Shown here one piece after another: positions 43,823 to 52,757 of a stretch of DNA of 64,000 nucleotides; position 1 is the first letter of the stretch, and the number at the start of each line of letters is the position of its first letter. Source of the DNA: Rivularia sp963920925 (GTDB taxonomy: Bacteria > Cyanobacteriota > Cyanobacteriia > Cyanobacteriales > Nostocaceae); assembly GCF_963920925.1 (NCBI RefSeq), contig NZ_CAWUDI010000021.1, forward strand, positions 62,001 to 126,000, in the 5' to 3' direction. Under the pieces are notes generated by a model. The model worked only from the letters and a program-made list of their open reading frames with translations, was not told the origin of the DNA and made no database searches. The translations under genes were made by a program, and so were the position numbers.

Positions 43823-45901
43823 ATGACTAATCGACTCGATCGCGCTCAAAGTCTTTACCTCCGCAAACACGCCGAAAATCCAATTGATTGGTGGAGTTGG
43901 TGTGACGAAGCCCACGCAACAGCTAAGTCGCAAAATAAACCGATATTTCTCTCCATTGGCTATTCAAGCTGTCACTGGTGTACCGTGATGGAAGGAGAAG
44001 CTTTTTCGGATTTGGAAATAGCTGAATATATGAATGCCAATTTTCTTCCAATCAAAGTTGATCGGGAAGAAAGACCAGATATTGACAGCATTTATATGCA
44101 ATCATTGCAGATGATGAGCGGCAGTGGAGGTTGGCCGTTAAATGTTTTTCTTTCTCCCGATGACTTAGTACCATTCTATGCCGGAACCTATTTTCCTGTA
44201 GAAGAACGTTACGGCCGTCCGGGTTTTTTACAGGTACTGCAAGCAATTCGTCATTATTACGATACAGAAAAACAAGACTTACAAAAACGTAAAGCAGTTA
44301 TTTTAGAATCGCTGCTCGAATCTGCTGTATTGCAAACCGAATCTACCGCAGCAACAGAAGACAATCAATTATTAAATAAAGGTTGGGAAACTTTCACTGG
44401 AATTATCAATCGCAATCAGCAGAGTAATAGTTTTCCTACGATCCCCTACGCACAGATGGCACTGCAAGGAAGCAGATTTGAGTTTGAATCAAGATATGAT
44501 GGCAAACAAATTTGTAGTCAGCGAGGATTAGACTTAGCCCTGGGTGGAATTTTTGACCATGTTGCCGGTGGCTTCCATCGCTACACAGTCGATCCCACCT
44601 GGACGGTACCTCACTTTGAGAAGATGCTCTACGATAACGGTCAGATAGTTGAATATTTGGCTAACTTATGGAGTGCGGGGATCGAAGAACCACAATTTAG
44701 TCGTGCGATCGCCAAAACCGTAAAGTGGTTGCAAAGAGAAATGACAGCACCTCAAGGATATTTCTACGCTGCTCAAGATGCCGATAGTTTTATTACCCAA
44801 GAGGATGTTGAACCCGAAGAAGGTGCATTTTACGTTTGGAGTTACAGCGAATTAGAAGAATTATTAACTTCAGAAGAATTAACTCAACTGCAACAAACTT
44901 TTACAGTTACACCCAACGGTAACTTTGAAAATCAAAATGTTTTGCAAAAGCTCAACTCCGAACAATTAAGCGATTTGGTTGAAGCTATTTTAGAAAAATT
45001 ATTTGTTGCTCGTTACGGTAACTTCTTCAGCGCGATCGAAACATTCACTCCCGCTCGTGACAACACCGAAGCAAAATCTAGTAATTGGCAAGGTAGAATT
45101 CCACCAGTTACAGATACTAAAATGATTGTTGCTTGGAATAGTTTGATGATTTCCGGTTTGGCGAGAGCTTACGCAGTATTTTCACAACCAGAATATCTTA
45201 AATTAGCAACTCAAGCAGCCGAGTTTATCTTAGAAAATCAATTTGTTGATGGAAGATTTCACAGATTGAATTACGAAGGTAAACCAAGTGTATTGGCGCA
45301 ATCTGAGGATTACGCTTTATTTATCAAAGCTTTGTTAGATTTGCATCAAGCTTCCTTGAAAACAGAAAATAAATCTTCTTTATGGCTAGAAAAAGCAATT
45401 TCCCTACAAGAAGAATTTGATGAATATCTATGGAGCGTCGAACTGCATGGTTATTTTAATACAGCAAGCGATGCCAGCCAAGAATTGATTGTCAGAGAAC
45501 GCAATTATATAGATAGCGCTACACCTTCTGCCAACGGAATCGCTTTATCCAATTTGGTACGACTAACCTTAATTACAGATAATCTTCAATACTTAAATTT
45601 AGCAGAACAAGGATTGAAAGCATTTCGCAAGGTTATGAATGATGCAACTCAAGCTTGTCCCAGTTTATTTGTCGCTTTGGATTGGTACAGAAACTGTACT
45701 TTAATTCGTACCCAAAAAGAGCGGATAAACTCGCTTATATCTAAATTCTTACCCGTTGCAATGTTTGTCGAGCAATCCGATTTACCGCAAAATAGCATTG
45801 GTTTAGTTTGTCAAGGATTAAAATGTCTTGCACCAGCCCAAAGTGAAGATAAATTGTTGGAGCAAGTAGTTTCTAGTTATAAGAGAGGGGTTGGGAGTTA
45901 G
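43823..45901 (+). CDS. Thioredoxin-fold DUF255 protein (YyaL/SSP411 family)
   Basis: A 692-residue protein of the YyaL/spermatogenesis-associated protein 20 family. The N-terminal thioredoxin-like domain has the Cys-x2-Cys motif in SIGYSSCHWCTVMEGEAF, with FLPIKVDREERPDID. The rest is an alpha/alpha six-barrel resembling sugar epimerases and glycoside hydrolases (GIFDHVAGGFHRYTVDP, PHFEKMLYDNGQ, YAAQDADS, DTKMIVAWNSLMISGLARAY). The biochemical role is not established. The last codons (RGVGS and the stop) merge into GGAGTTAG repeats. Confidence 0.93.
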   Translation: MTNRLDRAQSLYLRKHAENPIDWWSWCDEAHATAKSQNKPIFLSIGYSSCHWCTVMEGEAFSDLEIAEYMNANFLPIKVDREERPDIDSIYMQSLQMMSGSGGWPLNVFLSPDDLVPFYAGTYFPVEERYGRPGFLQVLQAIRHYYDTEKQDLQKRKAVILESLLESAVLQTESTAATEDNQLLNKGWETFTGIINRNQQSNSFPTIPYAQMALQGSRFEFESRYDGKQICSQRGLDLALGGIFDHVAGGFHRYTVDPTWTVPHFEKMLYDNGQIVEYLANLWSAGIEEPQFSRAIAKTVKWLQREMTAPQGYFYAAQDADSFITQEDVEPEEGAFYVWSYSELEELLTSEELTQLQQTFTVTPNGNFENQNVLQKLNSEQLSDLVEAILEKLFVARYGNFFSAIETFTPARDNTEAKSSNWQGRIPPVTDTKMIVAWNSLMISGLARAYAVFSQPEYLKLATQAAEFILENQFVDGRFHRLNYEGKPSVLAQSEDYALFIKALLDLHQASLKTENKSSLWLEKAISLQEEFDEYLWSVELHGYFNTASDASQELIVRERNYIDSATPSANGIALSNLVRLTLITDNLQYLNLAEQGLKAFRKVMNDATQACPSLFVALDWYRNCTLIRTQKERINSLISKFLPVAMFVEQSDLPQNSIGLVCQGLKCLAPAQSEDKLLEQVVSSYKRGVGS

Positions 45902-46028
45902 GAGTTAGGAATTAGGAGTTAAGAATCATTAAATCTTTGACACCTGTCCCCTCGAACCTATACTCTAACGAAACAACTATTTATTGATAACTGTTAATTG
46001 TTAACTGTTAACTGTTAACTGCTCACTG
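45888..46028. repeat. Heptamer tandem repeats upstream of ilvH
   Basis: GGAGTTAGGAGTTAGGAAT and TGTTAACTGTTAACTGTTAA runs occupy the end of the preceding gene and almost all of the spacer, right up to the ilvH start codon. Confidence 0.9.
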
Positions 46029-46547
46029 ATGAAACATACGCTTTCGGTACTTGTAGAAGATGAGGCGGGAGTTCTCTCGCGAATTTCGAGTTTATTTGCG
46101 CGTCGTGGCTTTAATATCGAAAGTCTTGCCGTAGGTCCTGCCGAACAACAGGGAATTTCCAGAATTACAATGGTTGTACCTGGTGATGACCGCATTATTG
46201 AACAACTTACGAAGCAATTATATAAGTTAATTAACGTTCTCAAGGTTCAGGACATCACAGAAATTCCCTGTGTGGAACGAGAATTAATGTTGATTAAGGT
46301 TAATGCTACTAGTATTAATCGTTCGGAGATTGTCGAATTAGCTCAGATTTTCCGAGCGCGAGTAGTAGATGTTGCAGAAGATTCCTTAACTGTGGAAGTT
46401 GTTGGAGATCCAGGAAAAATAGTCGCGATCGTGCAGGTGCTGCAAAAGTTTGGTTTGCGAGAAATAGCGCGTACCGGAAGAATTGCACTAACTCGCGAGT
46501 CTGGTGTGAATACAGAATGGCTCAAGTCTTTACAAGCGAAAGTTTAG
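46029..46547 (+). CDS. ilvH: Acetolactate synthase small (regulatory) subunit
   Basis: A 172-residue regulatory subunit of acetohydroxyacid synthase. The N-terminal ACT domain is clear (HTLSVLVEDEAGVLSRISSL, FARRGFNIESLAVGP), and the C-terminal part (FRARVVDVAEDSLTVEVVGD, REIARTGRIALTRE) is the family's second domain. It confers valine feedback on the catalytic subunit, which is not in this window. The start codon directly follows heptamer repeats, so the ribosome binding site is unusual or lies inside them. Confidence 0.96.
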   Translation: MKHTLSVLVEDEAGVLSRISSLFARRGFNIESLAVGPAEQQGISRITMVVPGDDRIIEQLTKQLYKLINVLKVQDITEIPCVERELMLIKVNATSINRSEIVELAQIFRARVVDVAEDSLTVEVVGDPGKIVAIVQVLQKFGLREIARTGRIALTRESGVNTEWLKSLQAKV

Positions 46548-46640
46548 TTTAAGTGGGCAAAATCCCTCTAAATCGGGGGCTTGTAGTAGGAGTGCTTCGA
46601 TGAATGAATCATAAATAATTCAATTTATTTTATTTTATTT

Positions 46641-46731
46641 AGGACTTACGCAAAGCCCCCCTTAATAAGGGGGGTTGGGGGGATCTTAACGTTGGGAATA
46701 CCTAATTTATTGTTACGGTTGCGTAAGTCCT
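46641..46731. mobile_element. 91-bp MITE-like element with 13-bp perfect ends
   Basis: It begins AGGACTTACGCAA and ends TTGCGTAAGTCCT (46719-46731). The interior has CCCCCCTTAATAAGGGGGG followed by TTGGGGGGATCTTAACG. It has the same organisation as the element at 2328-2417. No coding capacity. Confidence 0.85.
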
Positions 46732-46815
46732 GTAATTATCTCCCCATCCCCCTATCTCCTCTCCCCTAATATCTCCATAATTAATCAAAAATTGTCTGTT
46801 GATTTACGAAAGCAT

Positions 46816-46837
46816 CAAATTAATGCCAAATTGGCAT
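46816..46837. promoter_or_regulatory. Palindrome ATGCCAAATTGGCAT, candidate operator
   Basis: A 15-bp palindrome (46823-46837) within CAAATTAATGCCAAATTGGC. The same 21-base context recurs at 58597-58616 with one mismatch. Both lie in long spacers in front of exopolysaccharide genes. Operator function is inferred. Confidence 0.4.
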
Positions 46838-47569
46838 GACTCAGTTCCAAAAAACTGTTAAATATTATATTGAGATAAAAAAAACAGATAAATCCGTTAC
46901 AGCAAGAATTATTTTTTTTGGTAATTTCTTGCTTAACTTTTGGTTGTGTTTATGAGGAGTGTGTGGTTTAATCTGTACGATCTATGAATGCTCAATAGTA
47001 GGCAGTTATAAAATTGCTGATTTTTATAGAACAATTTTTTGGTGCTGAGTGGCAATGTAAAAATTCTATGGCTGGCGAAGCAATAAATTCATTCGAGAAT
47101 GACGACATATTGCTTTTAAAGGAAGTTGTAATAGTAGAAAAAGTTTGGTATTTTCTAACTTTGATACTATAAAACGGGATGAAATAAGAATTACTCCGAA
47201 CCTTTTATTTAAGATAATTCGCGATCGCAAGTGCATGAAGGTACTCCTGTGTGTAGTTAACACTGTTTATTATTTAAGGAGATAAAATACATCTACCAAG
47301 TAAAAAAGTAATGGTTTTAATAATTAACTTAGTCCATATTTTGCAAAGCAAATGTGCTTTATAAGTCAGTGTCAGTGCAATAGTTAAGTCAATTCAATGG
47401 TTGGTTGGTTGTTTGCCCTCTCTGATTTTATATTGCTCTATCTATTTTCTGATAGAGATATCTGGTGTTGCGTGCAAATAATTTACATTGATGGCATTAC
47501 CAATTGATGCTCTGATGATTGTACTTGAGGGTATGCTTGTGGCAAATTTTCCAGGAGGTATTTAGAACT

Positions 47570-49633
47570 ATGAATAGTTTATTCATGGTTTCTCATTGGC
47601 TACTTGATAAATCGACAAAGGTTTTATTAAGGAATTTATTGAAGCTGAGAAACCGTCATTTACTGATATTCGATATTATTGTTTTCGCGATTACGCCGCT
47701 TTTAGCCCTGATACTGCGATTAGATGGCAATTTAGCTCTTCAAACATACATACCCGATTTAGTAACGGCAACATTGCTTTTTTTAGCCGTTAAGATTGGT
47801 GTTTTTTATAGTTTTGGTTTTTATCGTCGTTATTGGCGATATGCGGGTGTAGAAGAATTGACTTATGTAGCTATGTTAATAGTAGCTGCGGTGGTAATGC
47901 AAACTCTGTTATTTGATGTTGTGGATTTCACCGTACCTTGGGCTGTAGATAGATTGCCACAGTCGCTACCATATATTGATGGATTGCTTTCATGTATTTT
48001 CATTGGTGGGTTACGTTTTAGCATTCGGGTTGTTGAGAGAAGTAAAAATTCCCGTATCGCTTTTAGCCCTGGATTTCACCATCAAGGCGAACGAGTACTT
48101 ATAGTCGGTGCGGGAAGTGCTGGAGTAAGTCTCGTAGAACAAATGCAGAAAAACTATGATTTGGGTTTTCGTGCTGTTGGATTTATTGACGACGATCGAA
48201 CCAAATTAAACGCACGTATTCGAGGAGTTCAGGTAGTTGGCGATCGCCATTCGATTCCCGATCTTTTAGAACCTTTAAATGTAGATAAGGTAATTATCGC
48301 AATGCCCTCGGTAGCGGGGGAAGTGATTCGGGAAATCGTCGATATTTGTAAATCTACCGGAATACAAACTTGTACTTTACCGGGGATAAACGAAATCCTT
48401 AACGGTAAAGTCAGCTTAAACAGTATCCGAGATGTGAGAATCGAGGATTTACTCAGACGGGAACCCGTGCAGACAGAGATTGAAAAAGTTGCTGAATTTA
48501 TCAATGGAAAAAGAGTTTTAATTACGGGTGCAGGTGGTTCGATAGGTAGCGAACTTTGTCGTCAAATTTGCTCTTGTCATCCCAAAGAAATAATGTTGGT
48601 GGGGCACGGTGAAAATTCTGTTTTTAACATCCAGCAAGAATTGAATCTGCTAGTACAATTCTTAAAAGACGATAGCAGAAGCAGTGGACAGGCAACTCGA
48701 ATTCATGGATTTATAGCTGATATCCGGTTTAAGGATAGACTCAGACACGCTTTCGATAAATTCAAACCCGATGTAGTTTTCCATGCAGCAGCACACAAAC
48801 ACGTGCCCTTGATGGAAATGAATTCCCCAGAAGCAATCACTAACAACGTGATTGGTACTAAGAATTTGGTGGAAGAAGCATTGCGATGCAACGTCAAACA
48901 CTTTGTGATGATTTCCACCGATAAAGCGGTAAATCCTACTAACATCATGGGTGCTAGTAAGAGAGTTGCAGAAATGGTAGTACTGCAAACGGCGAAACAA
49001 AGCGGTAAATCTTACCTTGTAGTACGTTTTGGTAATGTTTTGGGTAGTAGGGGCAGCGTAGTTCCTACCTTCAAAAGACAAATTGCCGCAGGTGGCCCGA
49101 TAACCGTAACTCATCCAGATATCTGTCGTTACTTTATGACTATACCTGAAGCAGTACAGCTAGTTTTACAGGCAGCAGTTTTGGGTAGAGGTGGTGAAGT
49201 ACTGATGCTCAACATGGGCGAACCTGTAAAAATTGTTGATTTAGCTTCACAATTAATTCGGCTTTCTGGTTACAGAGTAAACAAAGACATAGACATAGTT
49301 TTTACAGGCTTACGACCGGGAGAGAAATTGTTTGAAGAGTTGTTTATAGAAGGAGAAGAATACGACCCCACAGAACATGAAAAGCTGTTTATGGTCAAGA
49401 ATTCGAGTCGAATTATACCGACTACTTTGAATGTTTCCGTAAATGCACTTCGTCAAGCTGCGGATAAAAATGATACTAATTCAATCAAGTTTTTGTTGGA
49501 GCAATTGGTACCGGGGTATAAGCCGAAGTATTTGGATGATTGGGGGCACAAAGAAGATTTGACTAACAGCAATTATGCTGTAAACAATTTAGATGAAAGC
49601 AATAAGAGAAAAGTTGAACCAAAAAGGGCGTAA
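47570..49633 (+). CDS. Membrane-bound nucleotide-sugar 4,6-dehydratase/epimerase (CapD/WbpM type)
   Basis: A 687-residue polysaccharide biosynthesis protein. The N-terminal part has four membrane segments (to about residue 150), then a first Rossmann domain (VLIVGAGSAGVSLVEQM) and the catalytic short-chain dehydrogenase domain (VLITGAGGSIGSELCRQ). The active site reads STDKAVNPTNIMGASKR, that is Ser...Met-x3-Lys in place of Ser-Tyr-x3-Lys, as in WbpM-type UDP-GlcNAc 4,6-dehydratases. It would make the precursor of a 6-deoxy amino sugar. I choose ATG 47570 after CCAGGAGGTATTT; the frame is open to a TTG at 47519. It opens the exopolysaccharide cluster. Confidence 0.92.
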   Translation: MNSLFMVSHWLLDKSTKVLLRNLLKLRNRHLLIFDIIVFAITPLLALILRLDGNLALQTYIPDLVTATLLFLAVKIGVFYSFGFYRRYWRYAGVEELTYVAMLIVAAVVMQTLLFDVVDFTVPWAVDRLPQSLPYIDGLLSCIFIGGLRFSIRVVERSKNSRIAFSPGFHHQGERVLIVGAGSAGVSLVEQMQKNYDLGFRAVGFIDDDRTKLNARIRGVQVVGDRHSIPDLLEPLNVDKVIIAMPSVAGEVIREIVDICKSTGIQTCTLPGINEILNGKVSLNSIRDVRIEDLLRREPVQTEIEKVAEFINGKRVLITGAGGSIGSELCRQICSCHPKEIMLVGHGENSVFNIQQELNLLVQFLKDDSRSSGQATRIHGFIADIRFKDRLRHAFDKFKPDVVFHAAAHKHVPLMEMNSPEAITNNVIGTKNLVEEALRCNVKHFVMISTDKAVNPTNIMGASKRVAEMVVLQTAKQSGKSYLVVRFGNVLGSRGSVVPTFKRQIAAGGPITVTHPDICRYFMTIPEAVQLVLQAAVLGRGGEVLMLNMGEPVKIVDLASQLIRLSGYRVNKDIDIVFTGLRPGEKLFEELFIEGEEYDPTEHEKLFMVKNSSRIIPTTLNVSVNALRQAADKNDTNSIKFLLEQLVPGYKPKYLDDWGHKEDLTNSNYAVNNLDESNKRKVEPKRA

Positions 49634-49726
49634 ATCTTTTGGAGGAAGAAAAAAAGGCTCGTACTGTGGTAATTATGTGTTTATAAAACTTTATATTCAC
49701 GGGATGTGTTTAGGAATACTAAAGGT

Positions 49727-51175
49727 ATGAAAATGAGCCTCAAAAAGTACGTCAGTAGTTTATCTTTAATCGCTATTACTAGTATGGCTTATGGCTGCCG
49801 TATCATGCCTTTAAATGCTCATACGGTAAACACTTCGTATAGCGAAAGTTTTGATAATTTCCCTAATCCAGAAAGGGGATTTTATATTCCCTTTAATCCA
49901 GAGCCATATCAAAATAAAGCTTTTTCTCCTTTACAACTTTCGGAGTTAAAAAAAGCTAGAAATGAAAATTTGAGTTTAGTTCGTCGGATTTATCTAATAC
50001 CAGATCGATTTGCACCGCTACCGGAGTCTTTTCTAAATTTGGTATTGCAAGATTTGCAAACTGCACGAGAAGCTGGAGTAAAGTTAATTATTCGGTTCAC
50101 CTACAATTGGCAAGGAGGAGGTGAAGATGCTCCAAAAGATGAAATCCTTTCTCATATGGAACAGCTAAAACCAATACTTCAGAAAAACTATGATGCTATT
50201 GCATACTTACATTCAGGTTTTATTGGATATTGGGGAGAGTGGAATCGTTCAACAAACGATTTGCTTAATATTACAGATAAAAAAGATATTCTTTTTAAAT
50301 TATTATCCGTAGTTCCATCTGAAAGAATGGTGGCTTTACGTTATCCAGCTGATAAAACAGAAGTTTATGGTACTGAAAGTCCTCTAACTTCTTCAGAAGC
50401 TTTTAACGGTTCCAATCGAGCCAGAACCGGAGCTCATAACGATTGCTTTTTAGCTAGTATAGATAATTGGGGTACTTATAAGGATACTGATGAAAGCATT
50501 ATAGAACAACAAAAAAATTTCTTGAACCAAGATAATCAATATTTAGTCCAGGGAGGCGAAACCTGTAACTCTGATAGTCAAGCACAGCCATACATCGGTT
50601 GTGATAATGCCTTGCAAGAATTAGAACGGATGCGTTGGAGTGCAATAAATTACAGTTACGATGAAGGCGTTTTAGATACTTGGAGAAACCAAGGTTGTAT
50701 AGAAGAAATCAAACGCCGTTTAGGTTATCGATTTAAGCTCGTAAATTCAGAAATTCCTGACATTTTCAAACCGGGTGACAAGTTTTTTGCCAAGTTGGAA
50801 GTTGAGAATATTGGATGGGCTAGCCCTTACAACCCACGTTTACTAGAAATAGTTTTACGTAACCGTGAAACAAACAAAGAGTATTATTTGCGAGTGAATG
50901 AAGATCCTCGTAGGTGGTTGCCAGGTAGCAGTAATACTGTAAATGTAGAAGCTGGTTTACCTGAAGATATCACGGCCGGAGAGTATGATATCTTTTTGAA
51001 TTTACCAGACCCTACACCTAAATTGTACAATCGACCAGAATATTCAATTAGGTTAGCAAATGTTGATGTTTGGGAAGAGTCTACAGGATACAACTCTTTG
51101 TTACGTAGCATTGTTATTGATACACAGGCAGAAGCAGATACCTATTCGGGCAGCGATTATTTTCAGTCACGTTAG
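49727..51175 (+). CDS. Exported DUF4874/DUF4832 protein, glycosidase-like
   Basis: A 482-residue protein. The leader MKMSLKKYVSSLSLIAITSM ends in AYGC, a possible lipobox. The N-terminal part shows the DUF4874 pattern (FPNPERGFYIPFNPEPYQ, VKLIIRFTYNW, GFIGYWGEWNRS), which is TIM-barrel-like with a GEW motif seen in glycoside-hydrolase relatives. The C-terminal DUF4832 region includes RMRWSAINYSYDEGVLDTW and a beta-sandwich part (FAKLEVENIGWASPYNPR). It sits inside the exopolysaccharide cluster, so trimming or binding of the polymer outside the membrane is likely. GTG at 49706 is an alternative start. Confidence 0.82.
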   Translation: MKMSLKKYVSSLSLIAITSMAYGCRIMPLNAHTVNTSYSESFDNFPNPERGFYIPFNPEPYQNKAFSPLQLSELKKARNENLSLVRRIYLIPDRFAPLPESFLNLVLQDLQTAREAGVKLIIRFTYNWQGGGEDAPKDEILSHMEQLKPILQKNYDAIAYLHSGFIGYWGEWNRSTNDLLNITDKKDILFKLLSVVPSERMVALRYPADKTEVYGTESPLTSSEAFNGSNRARTGAHNDCFLASIDNWGTYKDTDESIIEQQKNFLNQDNQYLVQGGETCNSDSQAQPYIGCDNALQELERMRWSAINYSYDEGVLDTWRNQGCIEEIKRRLGYRFKLVNSEIPDIFKPGDKFFAKLEVENIGWASPYNPRLLEIVLRNRETNKEYYLRVNEDPRRWLPGSSNTVNVEAGLPEDITAGEYDIFLNLPDPTPKLYNRPEYSIRLANVDVWEESTGYNSLLRSIVIDTQAEADTYSGSDYFQSR

Positions 51176-51187
51176 TTACCAGACATA

Positions 51188-52570
51188 ATGAAAAATCTGC
51201 AATACTCTCACTTAGTTACTTTTTGGAAAAAATTGACAAGCGGCTCTACTAGTAGGCAAATATTTGGCGCAGCCATTACGGTTGGTTTAGGAACAGCTTT
51301 AGTAAAAATAGCTGCTATGGCAAAAGAATTGTTAGTGGCTTGGAGATTTGGTACGCAAGATGAGCTTGACGCATTTTACATTGCCCTAGCAATTCCTAGC
51401 TTTGTCATCAATGTTACTACTGGTGCTTTTAATTCTGCCTTTATACCTACCTATATTCAGGTACTTCACAAACAAGGAGTAAAAGCAAGTCAAGAACTTT
51501 TCAGTAGTGCAACCAGATGTAATATAGGGCTGCTAGTAATCGCAGGTGTATTCGTTGTCATAACCGCTCCGGTGTATCTGCAATTGATTGCATCGGGGTT
51601 GAGTTCCCAAAAGTTGAGCTTAACATTTAATCTACTTTTAGTTATTGCGCCTTTTATTCTGCTGTCGGGCATTAGTGCAATTTGGGGTGCTGTGTTTAAT
51701 GCCCGAGAGCATTTTGCTTTGTTTGCGTTGGTGCCAGTCGTTACTCCCTTAATCACAATCGCATTTCTATTAAGATTGAAATCTTGGGGAATATTTGCTT
51801 TCGCTAGCGCGCTATTATGCGGTGCATTAGTAGAAATAGTAATCTTAGGTGTAGGGCTTTATAAGCAAGGTATTTCACTTTACCCAAAATGGTATGGATT
51901 CGACTCAAACCTACGTCAAGCTAGCAATCAGTATGCCCCAATGATTGCAGGGTCTTTGATGACCTGTAGCGCCGGTATTGTAGATCAGGTAATGGCAGCA
52001 ATGTTATCACCTGGTAGTGTTGCAGCATTAAATTACGGTAATAGACTAATTATCTCTCCTATTAGTCTGATGAGTTTAGCTTTAGGCACTGCTGTTATTC
52101 CTTACTTTTCAAAAATGGTTGCGTCTGGGGATTGGAAAGGCGTAAGTCATACTCTTAAACATTATCTGTTAATTATTTTTTTGATTACAGTACCCTTAGC
52201 AGCAATAATGTTTATTTATGCACAACCTATTATAGAACTATTTTTCCAAAGAGGCTCATTTACGAGCGAAGATACAGTTTTGGTGGCTCAGATACAAAGT
52301 TTTTATGCCTTGCAAATACCTTTTTATATAGGTTGTATTTTACTTTTAAAATTAATTTCCTCAATGCAACAGAATCAGATATTAATGTGGGTTTCAGGAT
52401 TTGGTTTAGTGGTAAATATTCTGGGAAACTATTTATTTATACAATGGCTGGGTATAAAAGGTATAGCTTTATCTACTAGCTGTGTATATTTGTTTTCTTT
52501 TTTATATTTACTTGTAGCGGTAAATAAACAATTAAAGAAATATCGCAAAATGCAAAATAAATGCAATTAA
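51188..52570 (+). CDS. MurJ/MviN family lipid-linked oligosaccharide flippase
   Basis: A 460-residue membrane protein of the MOP flippase superfamily, MurJ branch, with about 13 helices. The N-terminal signature is GTALVKIAAMAKELLVAWRF plus GTQDELDAFYIALAIPSFV, and AFNSAFIPTYIQ is also typical; FFQRGSFTSEDT is a conserved loop. Its place between polysaccharide genes suggests it serves as the Wzx-type flippase for the repeat unit rather than as the housekeeping lipid II flippase. No other flippase is visible in the cluster part seen. Confidence 0.9.
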   Translation: MKNLQYSHLVTFWKKLTSGSTSRQIFGAAITVGLGTALVKIAAMAKELLVAWRFGTQDELDAFYIALAIPSFVINVTTGAFNSAFIPTYIQVLHKQGVKASQELFSSATRCNIGLLVIAGVFVVITAPVYLQLIASGLSSQKLSLTFNLLLVIAPFILLSGISAIWGAVFNAREHFALFALVPVVTPLITIAFLLRLKSWGIFAFASALLCGALVEIVILGVGLYKQGISLYPKWYGFDSNLRQASNQYAPMIAGSLMTCSAGIVDQVMAAMLSPGSVAALNYGNRLIISPISLMSLALGTAVIPYFSKMVASGDWKGVSHTLKHYLLIIFLITVPLAAIMFIYAQPIIELFFQRGSFTSEDTVLVAQIQSFYALQIPFYIGCILLLKLISSMQQNQILMWVSGFGLVVNILGNYLFIQWLGIKGIALSTSCVYLFSFLYLLVAVNKQLKKYRKMQNKCN

Positions 52571-52757
52571 TATTTTTTTAGGTCTATCGCTGTTGGTTCC
52601 ACGCGCAAATATTAAATGAGATGATAAATAATTTATTTATGTTGAAAAAAATCTAACCACTATAAGTATAAAATTTTAATCTGCTTGATTAAACTTAGCA
52701 TTAACTTCCCCAAAGAATAACTTAAAATACACAATTACACTTTTTGCAACAGAATCA

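Larger units (their letters stand above)
46548..47569. other. Long intergenic region upstream of the exopolysaccharide cluster
   Basis: About 1 kb without a credible gene. It contains the MITE-like element at 46641-46731, short C-rich repeats (about 46741-46770), the palindrome at 46823-46837 and a GCGATCGC octamer near 47221. It is AT-rich otherwise and probably carries the cluster promoter. Confidence 0.55.

Noticed and set aside
43577..43933. Minus-strand frame of 118 codons upstream of the DUF255 gene
   Set aside because: It overlaps the start of the DUF255 gene and a REP-like repeat, and its translation has no protein-like pattern. It is an antisense shadow.
46654..46675. C-run/G-run hairpin as a terminator for ilvH
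   Set aside because: The hairpin is the interior of a 91-bp element with perfect ends that recurs at 2328, and it lacks a following T tract.
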